Shown piece by piece: positions 8,047 through 14,931 of a stretch of 22,427 bases of DNA. Where the stretch lies: assembly GCA_002392945.1 (NCBI GenBank), contig DGHZ01000058.1, positions 1,349-23,775 on the forward strand. Reading direction: 5' to 3'. Both the position numbers and the translations under genes were made by a program. Origin of the DNA: Caryophanales bacterium UBA3835 (GTDB lineage: Bacteria; Bacillota_I; Bacilli_A; RFN20; CAG-826). Within the stretch, counting starts at the first letter, position 1; the number at the start of each line of letters is the position of its first letter. The notes beneath the pieces were generated by a model. That model did not search any database. It was not told the origin of the DNA and was given only the letters and a program-made list of their open reading frames with translations.

Positions 8047-10632
8047 ATGTTAGAAAAAAGATATTCCCCAAAAGATGTAGAAAAAGGTAAATATGAAACC
8101 TGGAAAGAAAAAGGCTATTTTACCGCTGGAGATAAATCTAAAAATCCATTCTCTATGGTTATTCCTCCTCCAAATGTGACTGGTAAATTACATTTAGGTC
8201 ATGCTTGGAATACCACTATACAAGACATCATTGCTCGATATAAAAAGATGCAAGGATATGACGTTTTATGGCTCCCAGGAATGGATCACGCTGGTATTGC
8301 TACTCAAGCAAAAGTTATGGCCAAACTCGTCTCTATGGGAATTGATGTTACTAAGATTTCTAGAGAAGAATTCTTAAAATATGCCTGGGCGTGGAAAAAT
8401 GAATACGCCGAAAACATTCATAACCAATGGGCAAAGATGGGGTTGATGCTCGACTACAGTCGAGAAAGATTCACTTTAGATGAAGGCCTTAATCTTGCAG
8501 TTAGAAAAGTTTTCGTTGATTTATATAATAAAGGACTAATTTATCAAGGAGAAAGAATTATCTCCTGGGATCCAGTTCAGCAAACTGCTTTAAGTAATAT
8601 TGAAGTTATTCACCAAGATGATGAAGGTTATATGTATTATTTCAAATATCATGTGGTTGGTAGTGACGACTATTTAGAAGTTGCTACCACTAGACCAGAA
8701 ACAATGTTTGGTGATACTTGTGTTTGTGTTAATCCAAACGATGAAAGGTATTTAAAATATCATCATAGTAAAGTCATTAATCCAGCAAATGGAGAAATTA
8801 TTCCAATTATCCCTGACGAATATGTGGATATCGCCTTTGGAACCGGAGCGATGAAATGTACTCCTGCTCATGACCCAAACGACTTTAATATTGGAAAGAA
8901 ATATGGCTTAGATATGCCAACCATCTTTAACAAAGATGCTTCTATGAATGAAAAATGCGGAAAATATGTCGGTATGGACCGTTTTGCATGTCGAGAAGCG
9001 CTCTTAAAAGATATTGATAGTCGTGGAGATTTTATTAAAAAAGAAAAGATTATTCATGCGGTTGGACATTCTCAAAGAAATAACTGTGTTGTCGAACCAA
9101 TGCTATCTAAACAGTGGTTTGTCAAAATGAAGCCACTTGCGGAAGAAGCAATTAAAAATCAACAAGGCAAAGATCGTGTAAATTTCATCCCTCAGAGATT
9201 TGAAAATACATTCTTACAGTGGATGAATAATATCGAAGATTGGTGTATTTCTCGTCAACTCTGGTGGGGTCATAGAATTCCAGCCTATTACCATAAGGTA
9301 ACTGGTGAAGTTGTAGTTAGCGAAAATCCACCTAAGGATATGGAAAATTATGTTCAAGATAGTGATGTCTTAGATACATGGTTTTCTAGTGGGTTATGGC
9401 CATTTTCAACTTTAGGTTGGCCAGAAAAGACTGAAGACTTAGAAAGATATTTCCCAACGAGCTGTTTAGTAACCGCTTATGACATCATTTTTTTCTGGGT
9501 TAGTAGAATGATCTTCCAAAGTTTAAATATTACTGATAGAAAGCCTTTTAGCGATGTTGTCATACATGGCTTAGTTAGAGATGAGCTCGGTAGAAAAATG
9601 TCAAAGAGTTTAGGTAACGGAGTAGATCCAATTGATGTGATCGATAAATACGGAGTGGACGCCTTAAGATATTTCTTAACCACAAACTCTACACCAGGCC
9701 AAGATATGAGATATATTGAAGAAAAAGTTGCTTCTGGTGCGAACTATTTAAATAAAATTTGGAACTCCGCTAGATATGTTTTAAGTGTAGTGCCAGAAGA
9801 ATTTAAAGAAGTCAAATTATCGAATGATAATTTATCTATTTTAGATAAATGGCTTTTAACTAGATTAAATGTCACCATTAAAAATGTGACCGCTAACATG
9901 GAAAAATATGATTTTAATGCTGCTAGTAGTCATTTATATAACTTTGTTTACGATGATTTCTGTTCTCAATATTTAGAAATGAGCAAAGTGAAATTATATG
10001 GAGATGATGCTTCTAAAAATGTGACAGTTACCGTCTTATTAAAAGCACTTAGAACCATTATTTTATTGATTTATCCATATACTCCATTTATCGCTGAAGA
10101 ATTATATTTAAATCTTCCTACTCACTTAGAAAGCGTGATGCTTGAATCTTATCCAAAAGTAGAAAAAGAATTCATCTATAAAGATGGGTTAGAAGAAATT
10201 GAATTATTATTCGAGATGATTAGAGATGTGAGAAACTATAAAATCACTAATCAATTAGCGCCTAATGCTAAACTTGGCTTAACTATTTCTTTAAAGATTA
10301 AAGTAAGCGAAGACTTTAAGACTTTATTAAATAGATTCACATTCTCAGAATTTGAAATTAAAGACGATTTAAATTCATTAAGTGGTGAATTATTCACCTA
10401 TAATTACGGATCATTACTTATTAGTTCTGGAGTATCTAAAGAAGAAGCTAAGGAAAAATTAGAAAAAGAAATCGCTTTTGAAAAGAGCGAAATCAAGCGT
10501 TCAGAAGAAATGCTAAATAATCTAAATTTCTTAGCTAAAGCTCCTAAAGAGAAAGTGGAAATGGAGAAAAGTAAGCTTAAGCTCCATCAAGATAATCTCA
10601 AAGACTTAGAAGAAAAACTGAAAAAACTATAA
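8047..10632 (+). CDS. valS: valine-tRNA ligase
   Basis: An 861-residue class Ia aminoacyl-tRNA synthetase that charges tRNA-Val in the cytoplasm. The HIGH-type motif is HLGH at 49-52 (within PPNVTGKLHLGHAW) and the KMSKS loop is intact at 517-521. Between them lies the editing domain (CP1), with the typical TTRPETMFGDT. The anticodon-binding domain follows, and the C-terminus ends in a Lys/Glu-rich coiled coil (about 795-861) typical of ValRS. AGGAGG sits 5 bases before the ATG. Expression is controlled by the Val T-box upstream, and the gene stands alone between that leader and a terminator. In B. subtilis folC follows valS; here it does not. Confidence 0.98.
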   Translation: MLEKRYSPKDVEKGKYETWKEKGYFTAGDKSKNPFSMVIPPPNVTGKLHLGHAWNTTIQDIIARYKKMQGYDVLWLPGMDHAGIATQAKVMAKLVSMGIDVTKISREEFLKYAWAWKNEYAENIHNQWAKMGLMLDYSRERFTLDEGLNLAVRKVFVDLYNKGLIYQGERIISWDPVQQTALSNIEVIHQDDEGYMYYFKYHVVGSDDYLEVATTRPETMFGDTCVCVNPNDERYLKYHHSKVINPANGEIIPIIPDEYVDIAFGTGAMKCTPAHDPNDFNIGKKYGLDMPTIFNKDASMNEKCGKYVGMDRFACREALLKDIDSRGDFIKKEKIIHAVGHSQRNNCVVEPMLSKQWFVKMKPLAEEAIKNQQGKDRVNFIPQRFENTFLQWMNNIEDWCISRQLWWGHRIPAYYHKVTGEVVVSENPPKDMENYVQDSDVLDTWFSSGLWPFSTLGWPEKTEDLERYFPTSCLVTAYDIIFFWVSRMIFQSLNITDRKPFSDVVIHGLVRDELGRKMSKSLGNGVDPIDVIDKYGVDALRYFLTTNSTPGQDMRYIEEKVASGANYLNKIWNSARYVLSVVPEEFKEVKLSNDNLSILDKWLLTRLNVTIKNVTANMEKYDFNAASSHLYNFVYDDFCSQYLEMSKVKLYGDDASKNVTVTVLLKALRTIILLIYPYTPFIAEELYLNLPTHLESVMLESYPKVEKEFIYKDGLEEIELLFEMIRDVRNYKITNQLAPNAKLGLTISLKIKVSEDFKTLLNRFTFSEFEIKDDLNSLSGELFTYNYGSLLISSGVSKEEAKEKLEKEIAFEKSEIKRSEEMLNNLNFLAKAPKEKVEMEKSKLKLHQDNLKDLEEKLKKL

Positions 10633-10638
10633 TTGATT

Positions 10639-10664
10639 AGACCTGCTATGCAGGTCTTTTATTT
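10639..10664 (+). terminator. intrinsic terminator after valS
   Basis: AGACCTGC and GCAGGTCT form an 8-bp stem with a TAT loop, followed by a T-rich tail (TTTATTTC). It lies 6 bases after the valS stop. Confidence 0.85.
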
Positions 10665-10698
10665 CGCTAATAAACTTTTTAAATTTTTTTTCGCAAGG

Positions 10699-10725
10699 TT
10701 GGCGTTTTTTCCACTCTGTTATATA
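10699..10725 (+). promoter_or_regulatory. candidate extended -10 promoter of the small-peptide gene
   Basis: TGTTATATA at 10717-10725 fits an extended -10 (TG, one base, TATATA). The best -35 is a weak TTGGCG at 10699 with a short 15-base spacer. The start point would fall near 10732, inside the left arm of the 12-bp inverted repeat. The 60 bases before it are T-rich without other visible signals. Confidence 0.5.
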
Positions 10726-10791
10726 TGAGAGGGGTAATTAATATCCTCAGCTAAAAACAATTTCGTAACAAGTCCTTCGTTACCCCTCTCA
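10726..10791 (+). repeat. 12-bp perfect inverted repeat framing the leader of the small-peptide gene
   Basis: TGAGAGGGGTAA (10726-10737) and TTACCCCTCTCA (10780-10791) are exact reverse complements, 42 bases apart. The right arm abuts the ribosome binding site AGGAGG (10791-10796). A second, overlapping pairing GTAAC (10765-10769) with GTTAC (10779-10783) would compete with the long stem. A CCTC at 10745-10748 could pair with GAGG of the ribosome binding site. This could be a switching RNA leader or, as DNA, an operator over the start point. It matches no leader family I know. Confidence 0.7.
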
Positions 10792-10803
10792 GGAGGTTTA
10801 TTT

Positions 10804-10986
10804 ATGAAATATGAATTATTAACCGATTCCGAGATGGAACAACAAGTTAGCGGCGAAGCTTTAACTTTAACCGCAGTGATGGCAGTCTTAGCCACTGCAA
10901 TAATTGCCGTTATCGTTTACAAATTGTTTTTATCTGATAAAGGTAATGCTTCTGTTCCTGGTGGATGGAAGTTTAGTTGGAATTAA
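10804..10986 (+). CDS. small peptide with double-glycine-like leader and hydrophobic core (bacteriocin-like)
   Basis: A 60-residue peptide with a strong AGGAGG 7 bases before ATG. Residues 1-17 form a short acidic segment, LLTDSEMEQQVSG, resembling the leaders of class II bacteriocins and pheromones (L, E-L/M, I/V, then Gly-Gly), but with Ser-Gly in place of Gly-Gly. Residues 20-43 are a hydrophobic helix (TAVMAVLATAIIAVIVYKLF). The tail is polar and then aromatic (SVPGGWKFSWN). There is no Cys, so no disulfide or lanthionine. It could be a secreted antimicrobial or signal peptide matured by a C39-type transporter, or simply a small membrane protein. No transporter, immunity or modification gene is in the window. 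Its stop overlaps the radC start (TAATG). The function is unknown. Confidence 0.75.
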   Translation: MKYELLTDSEMEQQVSGEALTLTAVMAVLATAIIAVIVYKLFLSDKGNASVPGGWKFSWN

Positions 10987-11675
10987 TGGCGAAATTAAAA
11001 ACATTACCTAAACTAGATCGGCCAAGAGAAAAAGCACTTCGATACGGTATATCTTCTTTAAGCGATTCGGAACTATTAGCGCTTCTTTTAAATAGTGGTT
11101 ATAAAGGGAACAATATCTTAGAAATTTCCACTTCTTTATTAACTAAATATGGGGGAATAGTAGGTTTACTTAATATCCCCATTATGGAATTAAAAAAGAA
11201 CAAAGGAATTAAGGATGTTGGTGCTTTAAAAATTGCCTTAATCGGGGAATTTTATAAGCGTATAGTAGTAAAATTTAATATCATAGATAATGAGATAATT
11301 GATGATGAATATTTATATAATAAATATAAGTCGATGTTTTATCTCGCCACACAAGAGCATTTAATGCTAGTCATTTTAAATAATAGAAAAAGAATAATTT
11401 ATGAAACAAACATATATAAAGGGCAGAGCGATTCCATCCAAATTGATTTTAAAGATATCTACAAAGAATTGGCGAAATATGATGGTAAAAATTTTTATCT
11501 CATCCACAATCATCCAAATGGAGATTGTTCACCAAGCGAAGAAGATATCCAAACAACATTAGAGTTACTTAGTCAATGCCGTAGAATGAAAGTTAAGATG
11601 TTGGATCACCTTATTATTGGAGATGGAAGCTATTATTCATTTAAAAAAATGAAAAAAATAACGATTTATAGTTGA
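10986..11675 (+). CDS. radC: RadC/DUF2466 family JAMM-domain protein
   Basis: A 229-residue RadC-family protein. The N-terminal helix-hairpin-helix-like region has the family's typical PREKALRYGISSLSDSELLA. The C-terminal JAB/MPN domain carries an intact metal-binding motif HNHPNGDCSPSEED at 174-187 (HxH and SxxD). The family name comes from an E. coli locus later shown not to be a repair gene, and its real activity is unsettled. The start is taken at the ATG overlapping the peptide gene's stop; a TTG three codons earlier is in frame but less likely. The ribosome binding site is weak, so translation is probably coupled to the peptide. In B. subtilis radC precedes mreBCD-minCD, all absent here. 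Confidence 0.93.
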   Translation: MAKLKTLPKLDRPREKALRYGISSLSDSELLALLLNSGYKGNNILEISTSLLTKYGGIVGLLNIPIMELKKNKGIKDVGALKIALIGEFYKRIVVKFNIIDNEIIDDEYLYNKYKSMFYLATQEHLMLVILNNRKRIIYETNIYKGQSDSIQIDFKDIYKELAKYDGKNFYLIHNHPNGDCSPSEEDIQTTLELLSQCRRMKVKMLDHLIIGDGSYYSFKKMKKITIYS

Positions 11676-11701
11676 ACTAGGTTTATAACTTATGTTATAT
11701 T
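11672..11701 (+). promoter_or_regulatory. promoter of the rplU-prp-rpmA unit
   Basis: TTGAAC (11672-11677, overlapping the radC stop), an 18-base spacer and TATATT (11696-11701) preceded by TG at 11693-11694, which makes an extended -10. The start would be near 11708, at the beginning of the structured leader. Confidence 0.7.
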
Positions 11702-11706
11702 TACTA

Positions 11707-11790
11707 ACGTTGTCGCCTCACTAGCTACAACCGCATAGAAAAGGTTTATAAAACCTTAGGGTTACCTTCATAGCGAGTCCTTAGTGAAAT
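11707..11790 (+). ncRNA. structured leader of rplU (probable L21 leader)
   Basis: The 5' untranslated region of L21 is over 100 bases long and structured, which fits the L21 leader family known upstream of rplU in Firmicutes. Visible pairings are GTTGT (11709-11713) with ACAAC (11727-11731), and AAGGTTT (11741-11747) with AAACCTT (11751-11757) around an ATA loop. CTCACTA (11717-11723), inside the first loop, can pair with TAGCGAG (11771-11777) with one mismatch, forming a possible pseudoknot. It can alternatively pair as CACTA with TAGTG at 11782-11786. It probably mediates feedback by a ribosomal protein. Family assignment rests on position and structure, not on a profile match. Confidence 0.6.
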
Positions 11791-11810
11791 TTAATAAAAG
11801 GAGGGACATT

Positions 11811-12119
11811 ATGTACGCAATTATCGAAACTGGTGGAAAACAAGTTCGTGTAGAAGTCGGCGCTAGAATCTTTGTTGAGAAATTAGATGCTGAAGTCGGT
11901 TCAACTGTCACTTTAGACAAGGTTCTCCTCGTTTGTGACAAAAAAGCAAAAGTCGGAACCCCATATGTCGAAGGTGCTAAAGTTGTCGCCAAAGTTGAGA
12001 AACAAGGTAAATCCAAAAAAATCCGTGTTTTCACCTATAAGAATAAGGCTAACGAAAGACGTACTTTAGGTCATCGTCAACCTTACACATGCTTAGTCAT
12101 TGAATCAATCAATGCTTAA
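11811..12119 (+). CDS. rplU: 50S ribosomal protein L21
   Basis: A 102-residue L21, a 23S rRNA-binding protein of the large subunit. It shows the classic start MYAIIETGGKQ, the middle YVEGAKVVAKVEKQGKSKKI and the C-terminal signature RRTLGHRQPYT. Starts further upstream exist in frame, but the ATG at 11811 has AAAGGAGGG at the right distance and gives the family's standard N-terminus. It heads the conserved unit rplU-prp-rpmA and follows a structured leader that probably regulates all three genes. Confidence 0.98.
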   Translation: MYAIIETGGKQVRVEVGARIFVEKLDAEVGSTVTLDKVLLVCDKKAKVGTPYVEGAKVVAKVEKQGKSKKIRVFTYKNKANERRTLGHRQPYTCLVIESINA

Positions 12120-12127
12120 TTGTAACT

Positions 12128-12436
12128 ATGATTAAAATAGTTATAAAACGAGACGAATCTTCTCAAAAAATAACTTCTATTGAGGTTAAAGGACATTCTG
12201 GAAAGGATGTTAAAGGAAAAGATCTAGTGTGCGCTGCTATAAGTGCAATTATGACTGGAGGAATGAATGCTCTATCCGATAAGGAATATGACTTCTTACT
12301 CGAAAGTGGTCATGCATATATCAAGCACTTAGATATTCCAAGTGATTATGACACAGTTGTTCTTAGAACAATTGAAACACAATTCAAAACCGTAGAAGAA
12401 AGCGAAAAAGATTTCGTCCGAGTCGAAAATTTATAA
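12128..12436 (+). CDS. prp: ribosomal-processing cysteine protease Prp (YsxB)
   Basis: A 102-residue Prp (YsxB), the cysteine protease that removes the N-terminal extension of L27 in Firmicutes and relatives. The catalytic pair is visible as His23 in KGHSG and Cys35 in DLVCAAISA, the family's conserved motifs. It lies in its conserved place between rplU and rpmA. No ribosome binding site is seen in the 8-base gap after rplU, so translation is probably coupled. Its substrate is encoded next door with an intact cleavage site. The family is essential where tested (S. aureus). Confidence 0.96.
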   Translation: MIKIVIKRDESSQKITSIEVKGHSGKDVKGKDLVCAAISAIMTGGMNALSDKEYDFLLESGHAYIKHLDIPSDYDTVVLRTIETQFKTVEESEKDFVRVENL

Positions 12437-12454
12437 GAAAGGATGAATCACATT

Positions 12455-12739
12455 ATGATGTTTAAATTAGATTTACAACTCTTTGCTTCTAAAAAGGGTG
12501 TTGGTTCCACTAAAAACGGCCGTGATTCCGCTGGTCGTAGGTTAGGTGCTAAAGTCGCTGATGGACAATGGTGCCATGCCGGTAGCATTATCTACCGTCA
12601 AAGAGGCACAAGAATTTATCCAGGCGAAAACACCAAAATTGGTAAGGATGATACAATCTTCGCTTTAGTGAGCGGGGTTGTTAAATACGAACGCTTAGGT
12701 AAAGATCGCAAGCAAGTCAAAGTTGTTGCAGACAAATAA
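12455..12739 (+). CDS. rpmA: 50S ribosomal protein L27 (precursor with cleavable N-terminus)
   Basis: A 94-residue L27 precursor. The N-terminal extension MMFKLDLQLF ends at the Prp site LQLF|ASKKG, so mature L27 begins with ASKKGVGST, which reaches the peptidyl-transferase centre. The remainder is standard (SAGRRLGAKVADGQ, RQRGTRIYPGENT). The start chosen is the first of two adjacent ATGs (12455, 12458). An in-frame ATG at 12443 overlaps the AAGAAAGG ribosome binding site and would lengthen the extension by four residues, which is unusual. It is the last gene of the rplU unit and is followed by a terminator. Confidence 0.96.
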   Translation: MMFKLDLQLFASKKGVGSTKNGRDSAGRRLGAKVADGQWCHAGSIIYRQRGTRIYPGENTKIGKDDTIFALVSGVVKYERLGKDRKQVKVVADK

Positions 12740-12759
12740 GCAAAATTAAAATGCATATT

Positions 12760-12794
12760 AGACCACATTAAATTGTGGTCTTTTATTATTTTTT
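12760..12794 (+). terminator. intrinsic terminator after rpmA
   Basis: AGACCACA and TGTGGTCT pair over 8 bp around a 6-base loop, followed by a T-rich tail (TTTATTATTTTTT). It lies 20 bases after the rpmA stop and overlaps the likely obgE promoter. Confidence 0.88.
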
Positions 12795-12799
12795 ATAGT
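12773..12799 (+). promoter_or_regulatory. candidate promoter for obgE
   Basis: TATAGT at 12794-12799 with TTGTGG 15 bases upstream inside the terminator's 3' arm. A CATATT at 12802-12807 is an alternative -10. In either case the leader before the ATG at 12813 would be about six bases or fewer. Weak compared with the tig promoter. Confidence 0.4.
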
Positions 12800-12812
12800 A
12801 ACATATTTATAT

Positions 12813-14090
12813 ATGTTTATCGATCGAGCTGTTATTGAAGTTAGAAGTGGTAAGGGTGGCGATGGAGCCATCGCTTTTAGACGCGAGAAATATGTGCCTA
12901 AAGGAGGACCTGCTGGAGGAAATGGAGGAAGAGGCGCTTCCATCATTTTAAAAGCTAATAGCAAGATCAATACTTTATTCAATTTCCGTCATTCTAAATG
13001 CTTTATCGGAGAAGATGGTGAAAAAGGTGGTATTAAAAATCAATACGGCAAAAATAGTGAGGATGTCATTATTGAAGTCCCTGTTGGCACAATGGTCTTT
13101 GAAGAAAAAGAGCACAAGTTCCTTGGTGATTTGTCTACTGACGGCTTAACTTTAAAAGTCGCTAAAGGTGGTAGAGGTGGAAGAGGTAATACTTGTTTTA
13201 AAAGTTCCACCAACAGAGTTCCTCGAATTGCTGAAAACGGCGAACCTGGAGAATCTAAACGATTAATTTTAGAATTAAAATTACTCGCTGATGTTGGTCT
13301 AGTAGGATTCCCAAGTGTCGGTAAATCCACTTTATTATCTGTTGTTAGTAGTGCTAAACCAGAAATCGCTGATTATCCATTTACCACAATTATCCCTAAT
13401 TTAGGAGTGGTTAGAGTTAAAGACGGACGCAGTTTTGTTTTAGCAGACCTTCCTGGAATTATTGAAGGTGCCCATCAAGGCAAAGGACTTGGTTTACAAT
13501 TCTTAAGACATATTGAAAGATGTAGAATCATCGTTCATGTCATAGACATGTCTGAATCTGGTAGAGACCCAGTTAGTGATTATAAAATCATTCAAAAAGA
13601 GTTAAAAGAATACGGCTTTGGATTAGATAAAAGACCTGTAATTGTTGTAGCCTCTAAAATGGATGAAGAAGGGGCAATAGATCGACTTAAAGATTTTGAA
13701 AAGAAAACTAAAGTTAAATGTTTACCTCTTTCCGCTTTAACTGAAGAAGGGGTGGAAGAGTTACTTTATCGCTGCGCTGATTTACTCGATAAAACACCAG
13801 CCTTCCCATTATTCGATAAAGATGAAGAGGAACTTGAAAATAAAGTCTATACTCTCCCAGAAGAAGAAAAAGAATTTGAAATCAAGCATCCTACAAATAA
13901 CACATGGGTTATTACTGGAGATAAAATTATTAAATTTTATAAAATGACTAATATCTCTACTGATGACGGAATGATGAAGTTATTAACTAGATTAAGAAAA
14001 CTTAAAATTGACGATAAATTAGAAGAATTAGGAGCAAAAGATGGCGATCTCGTCTATTTAGACGATTTTACATTTGAATACTTTAGATAA
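12813..14090 (+). CDS. obgE: Obg family GTPase (ribosome assembly / stringent response)
   Basis: A 425-residue Obg GTPase acting on the 50S subunit and linked to (p)ppGpp. The Gly-rich Obg domain (1-158) is clear (RSGKGGDGAIAFRREKYVPK, GGRGGRGNTCF). The G domain has G1 GFPSVGKS at 165-172, G3 DLPGIIEGAHQGKGLG and G4 ASKMD, where the usual Asn of NKxD is Ser. A C-terminal OCT domain follows (about 345-425, FEIKHPTNNTWVITG). Length is normal for the version with OCT. There is no Shine-Dalgarno before the ATG, although it is the first gene after a terminator. It heads obgE-nadE-microprotein-ruvAB. The G4 Asn-to-Ser change may be tolerated. Confidence 0.96.
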   Translation: MFIDRAVIEVRSGKGGDGAIAFRREKYVPKGGPAGGNGGRGASIILKANSKINTLFNFRHSKCFIGEDGEKGGIKNQYGKNSEDVIIEVPVGTMVFEEKEHKFLGDLSTDGLTLKVAKGGRGGRGNTCFKSSTNRVPRIAENGEPGESKRLILELKLLADVGLVGFPSVGKSTLLSVVSSAKPEIADYPFTTIIPNLGVVRVKDGRSFVLADLPGIIEGAHQGKGLGLQFLRHIERCRIIVHVIDMSESGRDPVSDYKIIQKELKEYGFGLDKRPVIVVASKMDEEGAIDRLKDFEKKTKVKCLPLSALTEEGVEELLYRCADLLDKTPAFPLFDKDEEELENKVYTLPEEEKEFEIKHPTNNTWVITGDKIIKFYKMTNISTDDGMMKLLTRLRKLKIDDKLEELGAKDGDLVYLDDFTFEYFR

Positions 14091-14092
14091 TT

Positions 14093-14830
14093 ATGAAACT
14101 AGAAGAATATTTAAAGGTAATTGAGAAATTTGTGGCTGATTATCTTAAAGATAGTCATATGAAACATTATGTATTAGGCCTATCTGGCGGAGTTGATTCT
14201 TCTTTATGTGCCGCTATTTTAAAGAGTGCAGTTGGTAAAGAAAGCTTTACTTGTATTAATATGCCAATAGATTCTAATCCTGCTGATCAACTTGACGCTG
14301 CTCAACTCGCTAAAGATTTAGATTTGAATTATTTAGTCATTGATGGTAGCGAATCATTTCATAAAACCGTTGAAGAATTTAAAAAACAGGGTATTGAACT
14401 AGATAGATCCACATTATCTAACTTAAAAGTTAGAATTAGAATGACTATTTTATATGCCTATGCGCAAAAGATGTCTGGCTTAGTTGTGGGAACTGACAAC
14501 ATGGATGAAAGATATACTGGTTACTTCACTAAATATGGTGATGGGGCAGCTGATATTTTACCAATTGTTCATCTCACCAAAGGTGAAGTTGTCAAAGCAT
14601 GTAAACTATACGGCATTAGAGATTATTTAGCAGAACGCATTCCAACCGCTGGATTATTTGAAGGACAAACTGACGAAACAGAAATGGGTGTGAAATACGC
14701 TGATTTAGACAAATATTTATTAAATGGGAAAATCGATGAAAAAAGTGCTGCCAGAATTGAGCACTTACATCGAATTAGTGAACATAAGAGATTACCTATA
14801 CCGACTCCAAAGGAGTTTATTAGAGACTAA
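14093..14830 (+). CDS. nadE: NH3-dependent NAD+ synthetase
   Basis: A 245-residue NAD synthetase that amidates deamido-NAD using ammonia and ATP, the last step of NAD+ synthesis. The ATP-pyrophosphatase P-loop is SGGVDSS at 31-37. The family's core motifs follow: GTDNMDERYTGYFTKYGDGA, then ILPIVHLTKGEV, and PTAGLFEGQTDETEMG with the expected Asp/Glu. There is no glutaminase (nitrilase) domain, so free ammonia is the nitrogen donor. It starts two bases after the obgE stop without a ribosome binding site, and its stop overlaps the next mini-ORF (TAATG). NadE is not in this place in B. subtilis. Confidence 0.96.
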   Translation: MKLEEYLKVIEKFVADYLKDSHMKHYVLGLSGGVDSSLCAAILKSAVGKESFTCINMPIDSNPADQLDAAQLAKDLDLNYLVIDGSESFHKTVEEFKKQGIELDRSTLSNLKVRIRMTILYAYAQKMSGLVVGTDNMDERYTGYFTKYGDGAADILPIVHLTKGEVVKACKLYGIRDYLAERIPTAGLFEGQTDETEMGVKYADLDKYLLNGKIDEKSAARIEHLHRISEHKRLPIPTPKEFIRD

Positions 14831-14919
14831 TGAAAAAGGTAGATTTGGTCTTTTTAAGTGGAGTAATTGCATCAGTTATTGCTTTAGCAATAATGTTACT
14901 ATTTATACTTATCAATTAA
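14830..14919 (+). CDS. 29-residue single-pass membrane microprotein
   Basis: A 29-codon ORF that begins on the last base of the nadE stop (TAATG) and ends at TAA 14917-14919, directly before the GGAGGT ribosome binding site of ruvA. The peptide is MKKVDL followed by an uninterrupted hydrophobic helix (VFLSGVIASVIALAIMLLFI) and ending LIN. The basic N-terminus would stay in the cytoplasm. An AAAGGAG lies 14 bases upstream, longer than ideal, so coupling to nadE is likely. No family is recognised. Such small membrane proteins often regulate or stabilise a larger membrane partner, but nothing here points to one. The exact fit into the 100-base gap between two genes argues for real coding. Confidence 0.6.
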   Translation: MKKVDLVFLSGVIASVIALAIMLLFILIN

Positions 14920-14931
14920 GGAGGTAAAACC

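Noticed and set aside
10977..10985. TTG start for radC three codons before the ATG
   Set aside because: It lies inside the peptide gene with no ribosome binding site; the ATG overlapping the peptide stop gives the usual family N-terminus and a coupling junction.
11673..11675. Possible reassignment of TGA to Trp (Mollicutes code)
   Set aside because: radC and ruvB end naturally at TGA with normal family lengths and Trp is encoded by TGG throughout.
14724..14927. A 67-codon ORF overlapping the end of nadE in another frame
   Set aside because: It is a shadow of nadE; the gap after nadE is better explained by the 29-codon ORF that fits both junctions.
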